64,000 bases of DNA from assembly GCA_963836265.1 (NCBI GenBank), contig CAWIIO010000006.1, forward strand, positions 248,001-312,000, written 5' to 3'. Made by a program: the position numbers and the translations under genes. Shown here piece after piece: positions 6,785-15,485 of the stretch. The notes beneath the pieces were generated by a model. That model saw nothing but the letters and a program-made list of their open reading frames with translations. It had not been told where the DNA came from and made no database searches. Numbering within the stretch: the first letter of the stretch is position 1; every line of letters begins with the position of its first letter. The stretch comes from CAIWHR01 sp963836265 (GTDB taxonomy: Bacteria; Pseudomonadota; Gammaproteobacteria; Burkholderiales; Casimicrobiaceae).

Positions 6785-8326
6785 TCAGCGCCGCGTCCGT
6801 CCAGCCGCGATCGCCACCGCCAGCAGCGCGAAACCGACTGCGACGGGCGGCCAATCGCCGAAACGCACGTACGCGGTCGACCCCTGTCGTCCGGTGACCT
6901 CGACTTCGAGGATCCCGCGCGTGAACCACGGCAGCCGCGCAATCTCGCGACCGTCGTGGCCGATGGCGGACGTGATGCCGGTGTTGGTCGCGCGGAGCAG
7001 CGGGCGGCCCGTCTCGAGTGCGCGCATCGCGGCGATCTGATTGTGCTGCTCTGCGGCGAGCGAGCGCCCGTACCACGCATCGTTGGTCACGTTGACGAGC
7101 AGCGTCGCGTCCTTCGCCTGTGACCGGATGTCGGCGCCGAACGCGTCTTCATAGCAGATGTCGACGGCGACCTTTTCTCCGGCCACCTCGAGCGGGAGCT
7201 GGTCGGCGTCGCCCGCCGACTGGCTCGCGAGCGGGATCGACAGGATCGAGCGGATGAACCAGCCCACCACGGGCTCGAGTGGAATGGTTTCGCCGAACGG
7301 CACTAGATGCCGCTTGCGGTAGAGTTGCGGACGTGCCGTCCCCAGCGTGACGACGCTGTTGTAGTAGCGCGGCGCGCCGCTGCCGGGAAGGGGCGGCTCC
7401 AGCGTGAACAACCCGATGATCACGTCGCCATTGCGCGCGGACGCGGTGCGCACGAGCGATAGCAGGACCGAATCGGGCACGTCGCCCGCGAACTCGGGCA
7501 ACGCGCTTTCCGGCAGCACGATGAGCCGCCCGCGCGTCCTCTTCACGAGCTCGGTGTAGAGATCGAACGTCCGGTTCCTGAATTCGGGGTCGAACTTCAG
7601 ATCCTGGGCGACGTCACCCTGGACCAGCGATGCGGCCACGGGCGGTCCGGCAGGCCAAGTCCAGTCGAGGTGGCCGACCGCGGCGCCACCGGCGCCTATC
7701 GCGAGGATCGCCGCCAGCATCGCCGCGCCGCGCTTCTTTGCCGCCACCGCGAACGCATCGATCGAAAGCGCGAGCAAAGACGCACAAAGCGTTAAGGCGA
7801 GCGTGACCGCGAAGACGCCGCCGACCGGCGCGTAGCCCGCGAGCGGGCTCGCAGGCAACTGGCTGTAGCCCAAAGACAGCCAGCCGAAGCCCGACAGGAT
7901 CCAGCTGCGCGCCCATTCGGTCAGCGTCCACGCCGCGGCCGCTGCCAGCGCGCGCGGCCACGTGCGCGGCGCCGTCCATCTTGCCGCCAGCCATCCTGCT
8001 CCCGCGGGATAGAGCGCGAGATAGGCGCAGAAGCCCGCCGTGGCAATCGCCGCCAGCACCGCCGGCATCCCCCCGAACGTGTTGAGCGCGATGTACACCC
8101 ACGACACGCCGGCGCCAAAGAGCGCGAGCCCGAAGGCGAAGCCCAGCCATGCGGCCTCGCGTGGCGTCGATGCGTCCTCCCACAGGACGACGAGCGCCGC
8201 GAAGGCGGCCAAGGGAACCAGGCCGGAACCGATCGGCGCGAACCCGAACACCGTCGCCACTCCGGCGGTGAAGGCGAAGATGATGGGCAACGACGGGCCG
8301 CGGCGGCGAGTCGCGCCCCGTCTCAC
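6785..8326 (-). CDS. lnt: Apolipoprotein N-acyltransferase
   Basis: Predicted 513-residue inner-membrane enzyme that adds the third acyl chain to the N-terminal Cys of lipoproteins. Roughly six membrane helices occupy the first 190 residues, followed by a nitrilase-like periplasmic domain and a last helix (VAVGFALLAVAIA). The catalytic triad can be placed at Glu about 269 (VLPESALPEF), Lys about 336 (YRKRHLVPFGE) and Cys about 390 (DICYEDAFG), close to the E. coli positions. The start is the GTG at 8326, one base after the corC stop (TGAcGTG); the longer frame upstream only shadows corC. Two lipoprotein-processing genes (lnt and lgt at 62302) are thus in the window. Confidence 0.95.
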   Translation of the reverse strand: MRRGATRRRGPSLPIIFAFTAGVATVFGFAPIGSGLVPLAAFAALVVLWEDASTPREAAWLGFAFGLALFGAGVSWVYIALNTFGGMPAVLAAIATAGFCAYLALYPAGAGWLAARWTAPRTWPRALAAAAAWTLTEWARSWILSGFGWLSLGYSQLPASPLAGYAPVGGVFAVTLALTLCASLLALSIDAFAVAAKKRGAAMLAAILAIGAGGAAVGHLDWTWPAGPPVAASLVQGDVAQDLKFDPEFRNRTFDLYTELVKRTRGRLIVLPESALPEFAGDVPDSVLLSLVRTASARNGDVIIGLFTLEPPLPGSGAPRYYNSVVTLGTARPQLYRKRHLVPFGETIPLEPVVGWFIRSILSIPLASQSAGDADQLPLEVAGEKVAVDICYEDAFGADIRSQAKDATLLVNVTNDAWYGRSLAAEQHNQIAAMRALETGRPLLRATNTGITSAIGHDGREIARLPWFTRGILEVEVTGRQGSTAYVRFGDWPPVAVGFALLAVAIAAGRTRR

Positions 8327-8327
8327 G

Positions 8328-9209
8328 TCAGTGCTCGGCCGGCGGCGCCGGAGTGCCTGCGGAGGCGGCCGCCGCGCCCTTGGGTTCGATTTGCAGTGTG
8401 TAGAGACGGCGGCTGTCGGCATGGACGACACGAAAACGCAGGTCGCCGATCGTCGTCGACTCGCCGCGCTTGGGAAGCCGCCCGAACGCCTGCAGCACGA
8501 GGCCGCCGACCGTGTCGAACTCGTCGTCGGCGAAATCAGTGCCGAAGTGCGCGTTGAAGTCGCCGATCTCGGTCTGCGCCTTGACCCGATGCCGGCCACC
8601 CGCCTCGGCGATGATGTTGTCCTCGGCTTCGTCGAAGTCGTATTCGTCCTCGATGTCGCCGACGATCTGCTCCAGCACGTCCTCGATCGTGACGAGCCCG
8701 GAGACGCCTCCGTATTCGTCGACCACGATCGCGATGTGGTTGCGGTTGGCGCGGAACTCGCGCAGCAGCACGTTCAGGCGCTTCGATTCCGGCACGAATA
8801 CCGCCGGCCGCAGCGTGTCGTGCAGATTGAACGTTTCGGGGCTGCGGTACCAGTTGAGCAGCTCCTTCGCGAGCAGGATGCCGATCACGTCGTCCTTGTT
8901 CTCGCCGATCACCGGGAAGCGAGAGTGGCGCGTCTCCAGCACCAGCGGGATGAACTCCGACGGATCATCGTCGATCGACACCACGTCCATCTGCGCGCGC
9001 GGAATCATGATGTCGCGCACCGTCATCTCCGAGACCTGCAGCACCCCTTCGATCATCGACAGCGCGTCGCCGTCGAGGAGCTTGCGTTCGAATGCGCCGT
9101 GCAGGAGGTCGAGGAGCTCCTCGCGGTCTTCGGGCTCGCGCGTGAGGAACGCGGACAGGCGCTCGAGCAGCGTGGGCTTGTCCGCTTTGCCGGAGCGCTC
9201 TTCCATCAT
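8328..9209 (-). CDS. corC: CorC/HlyC-family CBS-domain protein
   Basis: Predicted 293-residue soluble protein with two CBS domains (about residues 70-190, including DIMIPRAQMDVVSIDDD and VDEYGGVSGLVTIEDVLEQI) and a C-terminal CorC_HlyC transporter-associated domain (about 205-280). There is no membrane domain, so it is the short CorC type associated with magnesium or cobalt efflux rather than a full CNNM transporter. Its usual place is between ybeY and lnt, as here. The start ATG pair at 9204-9209 overlaps the ybeY stop (ATGATGA). The C-terminal tail is Ala/Pro-rich. Confidence 0.92.
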   Translation of the reverse strand: MMEERSGKADKPTLLERLSAFLTREPEDREELLDLLHGAFERKLLDGDALSMIEGVLQVSEMTVRDIMIPRAQMDVVSIDDDPSEFIPLVLETRHSRFPVIGENKDDVIGILLAKELLNWYRSPETFNLHDTLRPAVFVPESKRLNVLLREFRANRNHIAIVVDEYGGVSGLVTIEDVLEQIVGDIEDEYDFDEAEDNIIAEAGGRHRVKAQTEIGDFNAHFGTDFADDEFDTVGGLVLQAFGRLPKRGESTTIGDLRFRVVHADSRRLYTLQIEPKGAAAASAGTPAPPAEH

Positions 9210-9688
9210 GGCGCTCGCACGCGGGCGCGGCCCGCATCGGCGTAGGGATCGGGTACCGCCAACGAGGCGAGAATGGCCGTCTCCAGCGCCTCCATCGCGC
9301 GGGCGGTGCGGCCGGTTCCGTGGTCATAACCCTGCAGGTGCAGCATGCCGTGGACGACGAGATGGGCGCAGTGGCGCTCGAGCGCCCTGCCCTGTGCCTT
9401 CGCTTCCTGCCGCAGCACGGGGACACAGAGCACGATGTCGCCTTCGAGCCGACCCGCGTCATCGTACACGAAGGTGAGTACGTTGGTCGCGTAGTCCTTG
9501 CCGCGGTAGAGGGCGTTCAGCATCTGGCCTTCGCGCCGGCCGACGAAGCGCAGCGTCACCCGCGCGTCGCGCGTGAGCGCCCTGCGCGCCCACCGCCGCA
9601 GCGTCGACGCGCTCGGCAGGCTCGCTGCCGACGCAGCGTACTGAACGGCGAGCGACAGCCGCGGCGCGCGTCTAGCATTCATCCGCAT
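9206..9688 (-). CDS. ybeY: Endoribonuclease YbeY (16S rRNA maturation)
   Basis: Predicted 160-residue zinc-dependent RNase involved in 16S rRNA 3'-end maturation and ribosome quality control. The metal-binding motif HLVVHGMLHLQGYDH gives the His-x3-His-x5-His pattern. Upstream, KDYATNVLTFVYDDAGRLEGDIVLC is the typical family segment. I start at the ATG at 9688 because GGAG lies six bases before it; starts at 9703 and 9682 are also possible. It overlaps corC downstream and is 40 bases from phoH. Confidence 0.93.
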   Translation of the reverse strand: MRMNARRAPRLSLAVQYAASAASLPSASTLRRWARRALTRDARVTLRFVGRREGQMLNALYRGKDYATNVLTFVYDDAGRLEGDIVLCVPVLRQEAKAQGRALERHCAHLVVHGMLHLQGYDHGTGRTARAMEALETAILASLAVPDPYADAGRARVRAP

Positions 9689-9728
9689 TTGCCGCTCCGC
9701 CAATCGCGTGGGGCTTGTTCAGAGGTTC

Positions 9729-10718
9729 CTACCGCTCGGGCTCGCCGGGTTTCTTTGCTGCAAGGTCGTGCTCGTAGGCGCTGATGATCTTTTGCACCAG
9801 CGGGTGGCGGACGACGTCGGCGCTCGTGAAGTGGGTGAACGCGATGCCGCGCACCCCGTTGAGGATGCGATCCGCTTCGATGAGCCCGCTTTTCTGGCCG
9901 CGCGCGAGGTCGATCTGGGTGACGTCGCCGGTGACGACCGCCTTGGTGCCGAAGCCGATCCGAGTGAGGAACATCTTCATCTGCTCGGGCGTCGTGTTCT
10001 GGGCCTCATCGAGGATGATGAACGAATGGTTGAGCGTCCGCCCGCGCATGTAGGCGAGTGGCGCGATCTCGATCGTGTTGCGCTCGAAGAGCTTGCCGGT
10101 CTTGTCGAAGCCCAGGAGATCGTACAGCGCGTCGTAGAGGGGGCGCAGGTACGGATCGACCTTCTGCGCGAGGTCGCCGGGAAGAAAGCCCAGCCGCTCG
10201 CCGGCCTCGACCGCCGGACGGACCAGCACCAGCCGCTTCACCGCATCGCGCTCCAGCGCGTCGACAGCGCAGGCGACCGCGAGATACGTCTTGCCCGTGC
10301 CCGCGGGGCCGATCCCGAACGTGATGTCGTGTTCCTGGATGTTCTTCAGGTAGAGCGACTGGTTGGGCGTGCGGCCGTGCAGGTCGGCGCGGCGCGTACG
10401 CAGGAGCGGCGTGTCCTCGTCGCTGCCGGCGGCGAGACCGCGGCGCTGGGTGCCGAGCTCGATCAAGCCGAGCTGGATATCGTCGACCGAAAGCGGCTTC
10501 TCGGCATGCGCGTAGAAACGCTGCAGCGCCGCCGCGGCACGGGCGTTCTGCGCCGGCGTGCCGGTCAGCGTGAACGCGGCGCCGCGATGCGCGATCGCGA
10601 CGTCGAGCGCGGCCTCGATCTGGCGCAGGTTGGCGTCGAGCGGCCCGCACAGGTTGGCGAGCGCGCGGTTGTCGAGCGGATTGAGTGAAAGTTCGTGCCG
10701 CTCCCGTTTTGCCGTCAT
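9729..10718 (-). CDS. phoH: PhoH-like ATPase
   Basis: Predicted 329-residue PhoH-family protein (YbeZ type). The Walker A motif is GPAGTGKTYLA (about 135-145) and the Walker B motif is FIILDEAQNTTPEQMKMFLTR. An N-terminal KH-like segment precedes them. The family is a cytoplasmic ATPase, probable RNA helicase, working with YbeY; gene adjacency supports this. The ATG at 10718 is preceded by GGGGGAGGG almost without spacing; a GTG at 10781 overlapping the upstream stop is an alternative, but family proteins begin near the ELSLNPLDN block. Confidence 0.93.
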   Translation of the reverse strand: MTAKRERHELSLNPLDNRALANLCGPLDANLRQIEAALDVAIAHRGAAFTLTGTPAQNARAAAALQRFYAHAEKPLSVDDIQLGLIELGTQRRGLAAGSDEDTPLLRTRRADLHGRTPNQSLYLKNIQEHDITFGIGPAGTGKTYLAVACAVDALERDAVKRLVLVRPAVEAGERLGFLPGDLAQKVDPYLRPLYDALYDLLGFDKTGKLFERNTIEIAPLAYMRGRTLNHSFIILDEAQNTTPEQMKMFLTRIGFGTKAVVTGDVTQIDLARGQKSGLIEADRILNGVRGIAFTHFTSADVVRHPLVQKIISAYEHDLAAKKPGEPER

Positions 10719-10777
10719 CCCTCCCCCGGGATTTGCGAGCGCCGCGCCGACGCGCGCGGCGACGCGCTGATGCGCCG

Positions 10778-13537
10778 TCACACCCCCTGGCGGATCATCG
10801 GGGCCTTCAGCGCCTCGTCCAGCAAGCCGGCGGCATCGGCAAGATGCGCGCGCGTCTCGCGGTCGCGGCGCCCGTTGCCGGCGGCCGCCTTGATTTGGGC
10901 CGAGAGCTGCCGCGCCTCTTCGCGCATCTGCGCGCTTGCATCGGCAGGTGTCGTCGGCGCCGGGCGGGTCAGCACCGTGACGATGCGGCGCAGATACTCC
11001 CGCTGCAGGTCGCGGCGCGGTCCCGGAATGGAGCCGCCCGTCTTGAGCTCGCTCCAGATCGCGTTGCGCAGCACCGCGAAGAGCTCGCCCAGCGTGAGCG
11101 CCTGATCGGCCTTGTCAACCTTGATCTCCGAATCGAGAAGCCGGCTCATGATGGTATCCGACAGGAGCTGATTGAGCGCGCCGGTCTGCAGCGCCAGCAC
11201 GCGGCTCCGCAGGCTGAAGTCCGGATTGAGCTGCCTCGGCGTGAAACCGACGTTGAGATAGTCGATGCCCATGCTGCGGATGAACTCCGGCTTGAACTTG
11301 AAACTGTCGGCCGCGAAGACCTGCGTCGCGAGCAGCCTGAGCGCCGCGCGCTGCTTGTCCGGGGCCACCGGCGTCAGCGGCAGTTTGGCCGTCCCTGCGT
11401 AGTCGCGGACGTAATAGACGCCGCCCACGTATTTCGCGGTGAGCACCGCCGCGCGGCTCACCTGCTTGAAGCCGGCATCGAAGCTGCGCCGCAGCACCGC
11501 GTACGATTCGCCGGGCTTCAACCGGCGTGCTTGCAGGCGCTGCCACAACTCCTGCGAGATCACGAGGCGCTTCTGCAGGTACAGGAGCGGCTCGGTGCCG
11601 AGGTCGAACTGGCTTGCCTGCGGATCGAGCCCCGCGATCGCCTCCTCGTCGGACGAGAACGCCAGCAGCGGATCGGTCGCGCCGCGCGCGGCGATCCGCA
11701 TCAGCTCCTCGGCTTCCGTTGCCTTCGGCAGCGGCTTGTACGCATATTCGATCGCCCAATAGTCGTAGGGGCCGATCGTCGGCTCGACGTAGGCACCCTG
11801 CGACTCGCCCTTGACCGCGATGTTGAGCGGGTTGTAATCCATGACCGATCCCGAGATCCCATTGGCCCTGCTGAAGGTCGGATCCGAGATCTTGGCGAGC
11901 GGGTAAACGGTGGAGCCGCGGAAGTTGTGCCGCAGTCCCAGCGTGTGGCCGACCTCGTGCATCACGACCGCCTTGAGCGAGGCGGCGACGAATGCGTCGG
12001 CTTCGGCGCTTCCGGGCGCGATTTCGCCTCGGGCTTCGAGAAGGTCGAGGCCGAACTCCATTTCCGCGAGTGCGTCCGCGGCGTACGTGCACGCGCTGCC
12101 GTCGAGCCCGAGCCTGGCCTTGTACGCGTCGAACGCGGGCCACGCGGAGGGCGCCTGCTCCGCGATGAATGTGCGATTGGCGCGCGACCAGGTCTCCGGA
12201 ATCGCGACCTGGGCATCGAGGATCTCGCCGGTGCGCGGGTCGACGGTGGAGGGGCCGATCGCGAAGGCGGCGTCCTTGGACACGAACCAGCGCACCGTCG
12301 AATGCCGCGTATCGTAGGTGTCGAATGGCGCGTCTGCCTCCTGTTGTTTCACGACGATGGCGTCCTTGAAGCCGATCTTCTCGAAGGCCTTGTTCCATTC
12401 GAGGATGCCATCGCGCACGGCCGGCCGGTATTTTTCGGGAACATTGCGGTCGATCCAGAACACGATCGGCTGCTTCGGCTCCGAAAGCTCGGCGTCGGGA
12501 TCCTTCTTTTCCAGCCGCCAGCGATCGACGACGTGCGTCTGGGGCGTGAAATTGGAGTCGGTGGAAAAGTCCCAGATCTCGCTTTCGAAGTGCCCGACGC
12601 GCGGGTCTGCCGTACGAGACGCCATCGGCTCGGGCAGCTTCGCGAGGTTGTAGGTGTAGCCGAGGAACAAGCTGCGCGCATCCGGAAGTGTGGTGAACTG
12701 CGGGAACGGGCTCGGCGGCGCCGCCACCGGGCTTGGCGGCGGCGGCAGCGTCGCCTTGGAATTGGAATAATGGGCCGAGACGACGAACGACGACTGGTCG
12801 GGCGAATTCCTGAGCGCCTCGAAGCTCGAATTCCTGGCGTCGAAGACGTAGTTGCGCATGTGGACGCCCGTCGTGAACCGCTCACCCACCGGGATGTCGG
12901 TGAGCAGCAGCGGGCCGGCGTCGACGAGCACGCTCTTGCGCTCCGGGTGCGGCTGGCTCGCGACCACGGTCGTCCCCACCAGGCTGTCAGTGAAGCCTTC
13001 CTTCACACCCTGTTCGATGGGCGCGTTCGTACCGCCGGTGAACGCGTAATTCTTCGCGATGAGCTGCACGTGGTTGCCGATGCGCTTGAACTCGACGATC
13101 TGGTCGGTGAGCATCATGCCGCCGTACACACCCTGCTCGCCGACGCCTCGGCTCAGGTTCGCCGTGAACAGGAACGGCCTGCGAAATTGATCCGGGGCGA
13201 TCTCGATCCAGACTTTGTCGTCCTTCTGCCAGAGGGCGAAGAGCCCGGCCGTTTCCTTGGCGTCCTTGATCACATCGGCGAATGGCCGTGGCTGACCTGC
13301 GGCAACAGCCGCGGCGGCGGCGGCGGCGGCTGCTGCTGCGGCAGGCGTGCCCGTTCCATGCCCGTTCGGCTTGGACGTACCCGCCGACGCAGCCATCGCG
13401 GCGGCGACGCCGGTGGCCGCGGCATCGGCGGCAACGGTGCCCCCGTTCGACGGGAGGCTGGCGCAGGCCGCCAGAGTTGCAACAGGAACTGCGCAAAGAG
13501 CGACGCGCACCAGACGAACGAAGCTGTCGACCGACAT
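10778..13537 (-). CDS. Zinc-dependent metalloprotease lipoprotein (DUF5117/DUF5118 type)
   Basis: Predicted 919-residue secreted protein. The N-terminus (MSVDSFVRLVRVALCAVPVA) ends in a lipobox TLAAC, so it is likely a lipoprotein. The ATG at 13537 has AGGAGG seven bases upstream. The catalytic motif HEVGHTLGLRHNF lies near residue 525, a gluzincin/metzincin-like HExxHxxGxxH. The preceding block WNKAFEKIGFKDAI and the following SVMDYNPLNIA support the zinc-dependent metalloprotease family with DUF5117 and DUF5118 domains. An Ala-rich run (about 80-95) follows the lipobox. This large gene sits between miaB and phoH, normally adjacent in this operon, so it looks like an insertion into a conserved block. 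The substrate is unknown. Confidence 0.88.
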   Translation of the reverse strand: MSVDSFVRLVRVALCAVPVATLAACASLPSNGGTVAADAAATGVAAAMAASAGTSKPNGHGTGTPAAAAAAAAAAAAVAAGQPRPFADVIKDAKETAGLFALWQKDDKVWIEIAPDQFRRPFLFTANLSRGVGEQGVYGGMMLTDQIVEFKRIGNHVQLIAKNYAFTGGTNAPIEQGVKEGFTDSLVGTTVVASQPHPERKSVLVDAGPLLLTDIPVGERFTTGVHMRNYVFDARNSSFEALRNSPDQSSFVVSAHYSNSKATLPPPPSPVAAPPSPFPQFTTLPDARSLFLGYTYNLAKLPEPMASRTADPRVGHFESEIWDFSTDSNFTPQTHVVDRWRLEKKDPDAELSEPKQPIVFWIDRNVPEKYRPAVRDGILEWNKAFEKIGFKDAIVVKQQEADAPFDTYDTRHSTVRWFVSKDAAFAIGPSTVDPRTGEILDAQVAIPETWSRANRTFIAEQAPSAWPAFDAYKARLGLDGSACTYAADALAEMEFGLDLLEARGEIAPGSAEADAFVAASLKAVVMHEVGHTLGLRHNFRGSTVYPLAKISDPTFSRANGISGSVMDYNPLNIAVKGESQGAYVEPTIGPYDYWAIEYAYKPLPKATEAEELMRIAARGATDPLLAFSSDEEAIAGLDPQASQFDLGTEPLLYLQKRLVISQELWQRLQARRLKPGESYAVLRRSFDAGFKQVSRAAVLTAKYVGGVYYVRDYAGTAKLPLTPVAPDKQRAALRLLATQVFAADSFKFKPEFIRSMGIDYLNVGFTPRQLNPDFSLRSRVLALQTGALNQLLSDTIMSRLLDSEIKVDKADQALTLGELFAVLRNAIWSELKTGGSIPGPRRDLQREYLRRIVTVLTRPAPTTPADASAQMREEARQLSAQIKAAAGNGRRDRETRAHLADAAGLLDEALKAPMIRQGV

Positions 13538-13603
13538 CGGACTACCTCCTGCACACAGGCAAAACGCCGCACCGACGGCGGCCAAAAAGAGCTTCGACTT
13601 CCC

Positions 13604-14932
13604 TCACGCGGCGACAAGCTCGGCGCGCAACGAGTGCGGCTGCGCTGCCGTGATCGCTACCTCGACGTAGGTGCCGACGAGCGCCCCGTCGCCGGCGAAA
13701 TTCACTACGCGGTTGTTCCCGGTGCGGGCGGCTAGCTCGTTTGCGTCGCGGGCGGCGCGGCCGGTCACGAGCACGCGTTCGTGGGTTCCGACCATCGCCG
13801 CGCTGCGATCGCGGTACTGGGCATCCAGGATCGCCTGCAGCGCTTCGAGGCGCGCCTGCTTGGTCGCCGCCGGAATCTGTTCCGGGAACTCGGCCGCAAG
13901 CGTCCCCGGCCGCGGGCTGTACGCGAAGCTGAAGGCGCCGTCGAAGCCGACCTCCTCGATCAGCTTCAGTGTCTTCTCGAAGTCGCTGTCGGTTTCGCCG
14001 GGGAAGCCGACGATGAAGTCCGAAGTGAGGGACAGCTCGCGACGCCTGGCGCGGAGCTTGCGCACGATCGACTTGTACTCGAGGGTCGTATAGCCGCGCT
14101 TCATTGCTGCGAGCACGCGGTCCGAGCCCGACTGCACCGGCAGATGCAAGTGCGAAACGAGCTTTTCCACGCGCGCGTAGACGTCGATCAGCGATTGCGT
14201 CATCTCCTTCGGATGCGAAGTCGTGTAGCGAATGCGCTCGATGCCGGGAATCTCGGCGACGTATTGGATCAGCGTCGCGAGATCGGCGTGTTGATCTCGC
14301 TCAAGCGGCGCGCGGTATGCGTTGACGTTCTGCCCGAGCAGCGTCACTTCCTTGACCCCTTGGTCGGCAAGATCGGCAATCTCGGTCAGCACGTCTTCGA
14401 ACGGCCGCGAGACTTCCTCGCCGCGCGTGTACGGCACCACGCAGAACGTGCAGTACTTGCTGCAGCCCTCCATGATCGACACGAATGCGGCGGCGCCGTC
14501 GACCGACGGGGGCGGGAGGTGGTCGAATTTCTCGATCTCGGGGAAGCTGACGTCGACCTGCGGCGCGCCGGTCGCGCGCCGGTCGCGGATCAGTTGCGGC
14601 AGCCGGTGCAGCGTCTGCGGTCCGAACACGACGTCGACGTAGGGCGCGCGCATCACGATCGCCGCTCCCTCCTGGCTTGCGACGCAGCCGCCGACGCCGA
14701 TGATGAGGCCCGGCTTTTGCGCCTTCAGCGCGCGCACGCGGCCAAGATCGTGGAACACGCGCTCCTGCGCCTTTTCGCGCACCGAGCACGTGTTGAACAG
14801 GATGACGTCGGCATCTTCGGGGCGGCCCGTGAGCGTGAGCCCATCGGTCGCGGCGAGCACGTCGGCCATCCGGGCCGAATCGTACTCGTTCATCTGACAG
14901 CCGAAGGTGCGGATGTAAAGCTTTTGTTTCAC
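13604..14932 (-). CDS. miaB: tRNA-2-methylthio-N6-dimethylallyladenosine synthase
   Basis: Predicted 442-residue radical-SAM methylthiotransferase acting on i6A37 of tRNAs that read UNN codons. The N-terminal domain has the cluster cysteines in FGCQMNEYDS, FNTCSVREKAQ and GVGGCVASQEG. The radical-SAM motif is CSKYCTFC (about 152-159) in a GCSKYCTFCVVPYTRG context. A TRAM domain closes the protein (VLVTGRAARDANELAARTGNNR). Length and order match MiaB. It begins the minus-strand operon running to the M48 peptidase. Confidence 0.96.
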   Translation of the reverse strand: MKQKLYIRTFGCQMNEYDSARMADVLAATDGLTLTGRPEDADVILFNTCSVREKAQERVFHDLGRVRALKAQKPGLIIGVGGCVASQEGAAIVMRAPYVDVVFGPQTLHRLPQLIRDRRATGAPQVDVSFPEIEKFDHLPPPSVDGAAAFVSIMEGCSKYCTFCVVPYTRGEEVSRPFEDVLTEIADLADQGVKEVTLLGQNVNAYRAPLERDQHADLATLIQYVAEIPGIERIRYTTSHPKEMTQSLIDVYARVEKLVSHLHLPVQSGSDRVLAAMKRGYTTLEYKSIVRKLRARRRELSLTSDFIVGFPGETDSDFEKTLKLIEEVGFDGAFSFAYSPRPGTLAAEFPEQIPAATKQARLEALQAILDAQYRDRSAAMVGTHERVLVTGRAARDANELAARTGNNRVVNFAGDGALVGTYVEVAITAAQPHSLRAELVAA

Positions 14933-14988
14933 AGCGCGCCCCGGGGCCGGCGTTATCCGGTGGGGGCGATCCTCGTCGAAGGGACGGG

Positions 14989-14994
14989 ATTATA
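14989..14994 (-). promoter_or_regulatory. Possible -10 box for the miaB operon
   Basis: The minus strand reads TATAAT here, about 57 bases upstream of the miaB ATG. No convincing -35 element lies 16-18 bases further upstream, so this is only a candidate. Between this site and the cobalamin riboswitch on the other strand (14995-15153) I see no coding or structural feature. Confidence 0.35.
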
Positions 14995-15164
14995 GCAACA
15001 ACGCGGCGCGGAGCGCATGCCGGCTGTCGACACCCTCCGCACCGCTGGTGCGTTGAACTGCGTCGGGCTGTCGGACGTCGGTCGAGCGCGCCACGACGAC
15101 GCCGTTCGGGCGTTGGCGCGATCGTCTACCTCGCCCGCCGCGCTCACTCCCGCTACAATCTGTG

Positions 15165-15358
15165 CACGCAGGTGTCCGCCGCGAATCCCTCGCGGCGGGT
15201 GAAACGGGAACGTGGTGCAGCGCGGACGGTTTCCGCGCCAACCCGCGGCTGCCCCCGCAACGGTAAGCCCGTGCGGTCCGCTCAGATTGCCACTGTCCCG
15301 CGTCCAGGGACGGGAAGGCGGGCGGACAAGACCGGCGAGCCCGGAGACCGGCCTGCGT
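15165..15358 (+). promoter_or_regulatory. Cobalamin (B12) riboswitch
   Basis: All conserved blocks of the AdoCbl class are present in order: GGGTGAAACGGGAACGTGGTG-like sequence near 15197, GCTGCCCCCGCAACGGTAAG near 15248, GGGACGGGAAGGCGGG near 15307, and the B12 box AGCCCGGAGACCGGCC (15338-15353). A terminal stem GCAGG/CCTGC (15168-15172, 15352-15356) closes it. TACAAT at 15154-15159 would place transcription start just at the aptamer. Downstream, hairpins at about 15369-15395 and a perfect 8-bp stem (CGCCACGC/GCGTGGCG, 15448-15469) with a GGGGTT loop lie just before the btuB ribosome binding site; the loop could pair with CCCC next to the start codon. Control is therefore probably translational, repressing btuB when B12 is plentiful. 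Confidence 0.95.
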
Positions 15359-15485
15359 TCGGTCCGCGGCGTGCCTGCCGGCACGCGCGAACCGCGACGC
15401 TGCGGATGTCGCGACGCGCCGGCGCGTTCGCGGATCCCGGTCGCAAACGCCACGCGGGGTTGCGTGGCGCGCGCGGAGCCCCGCC

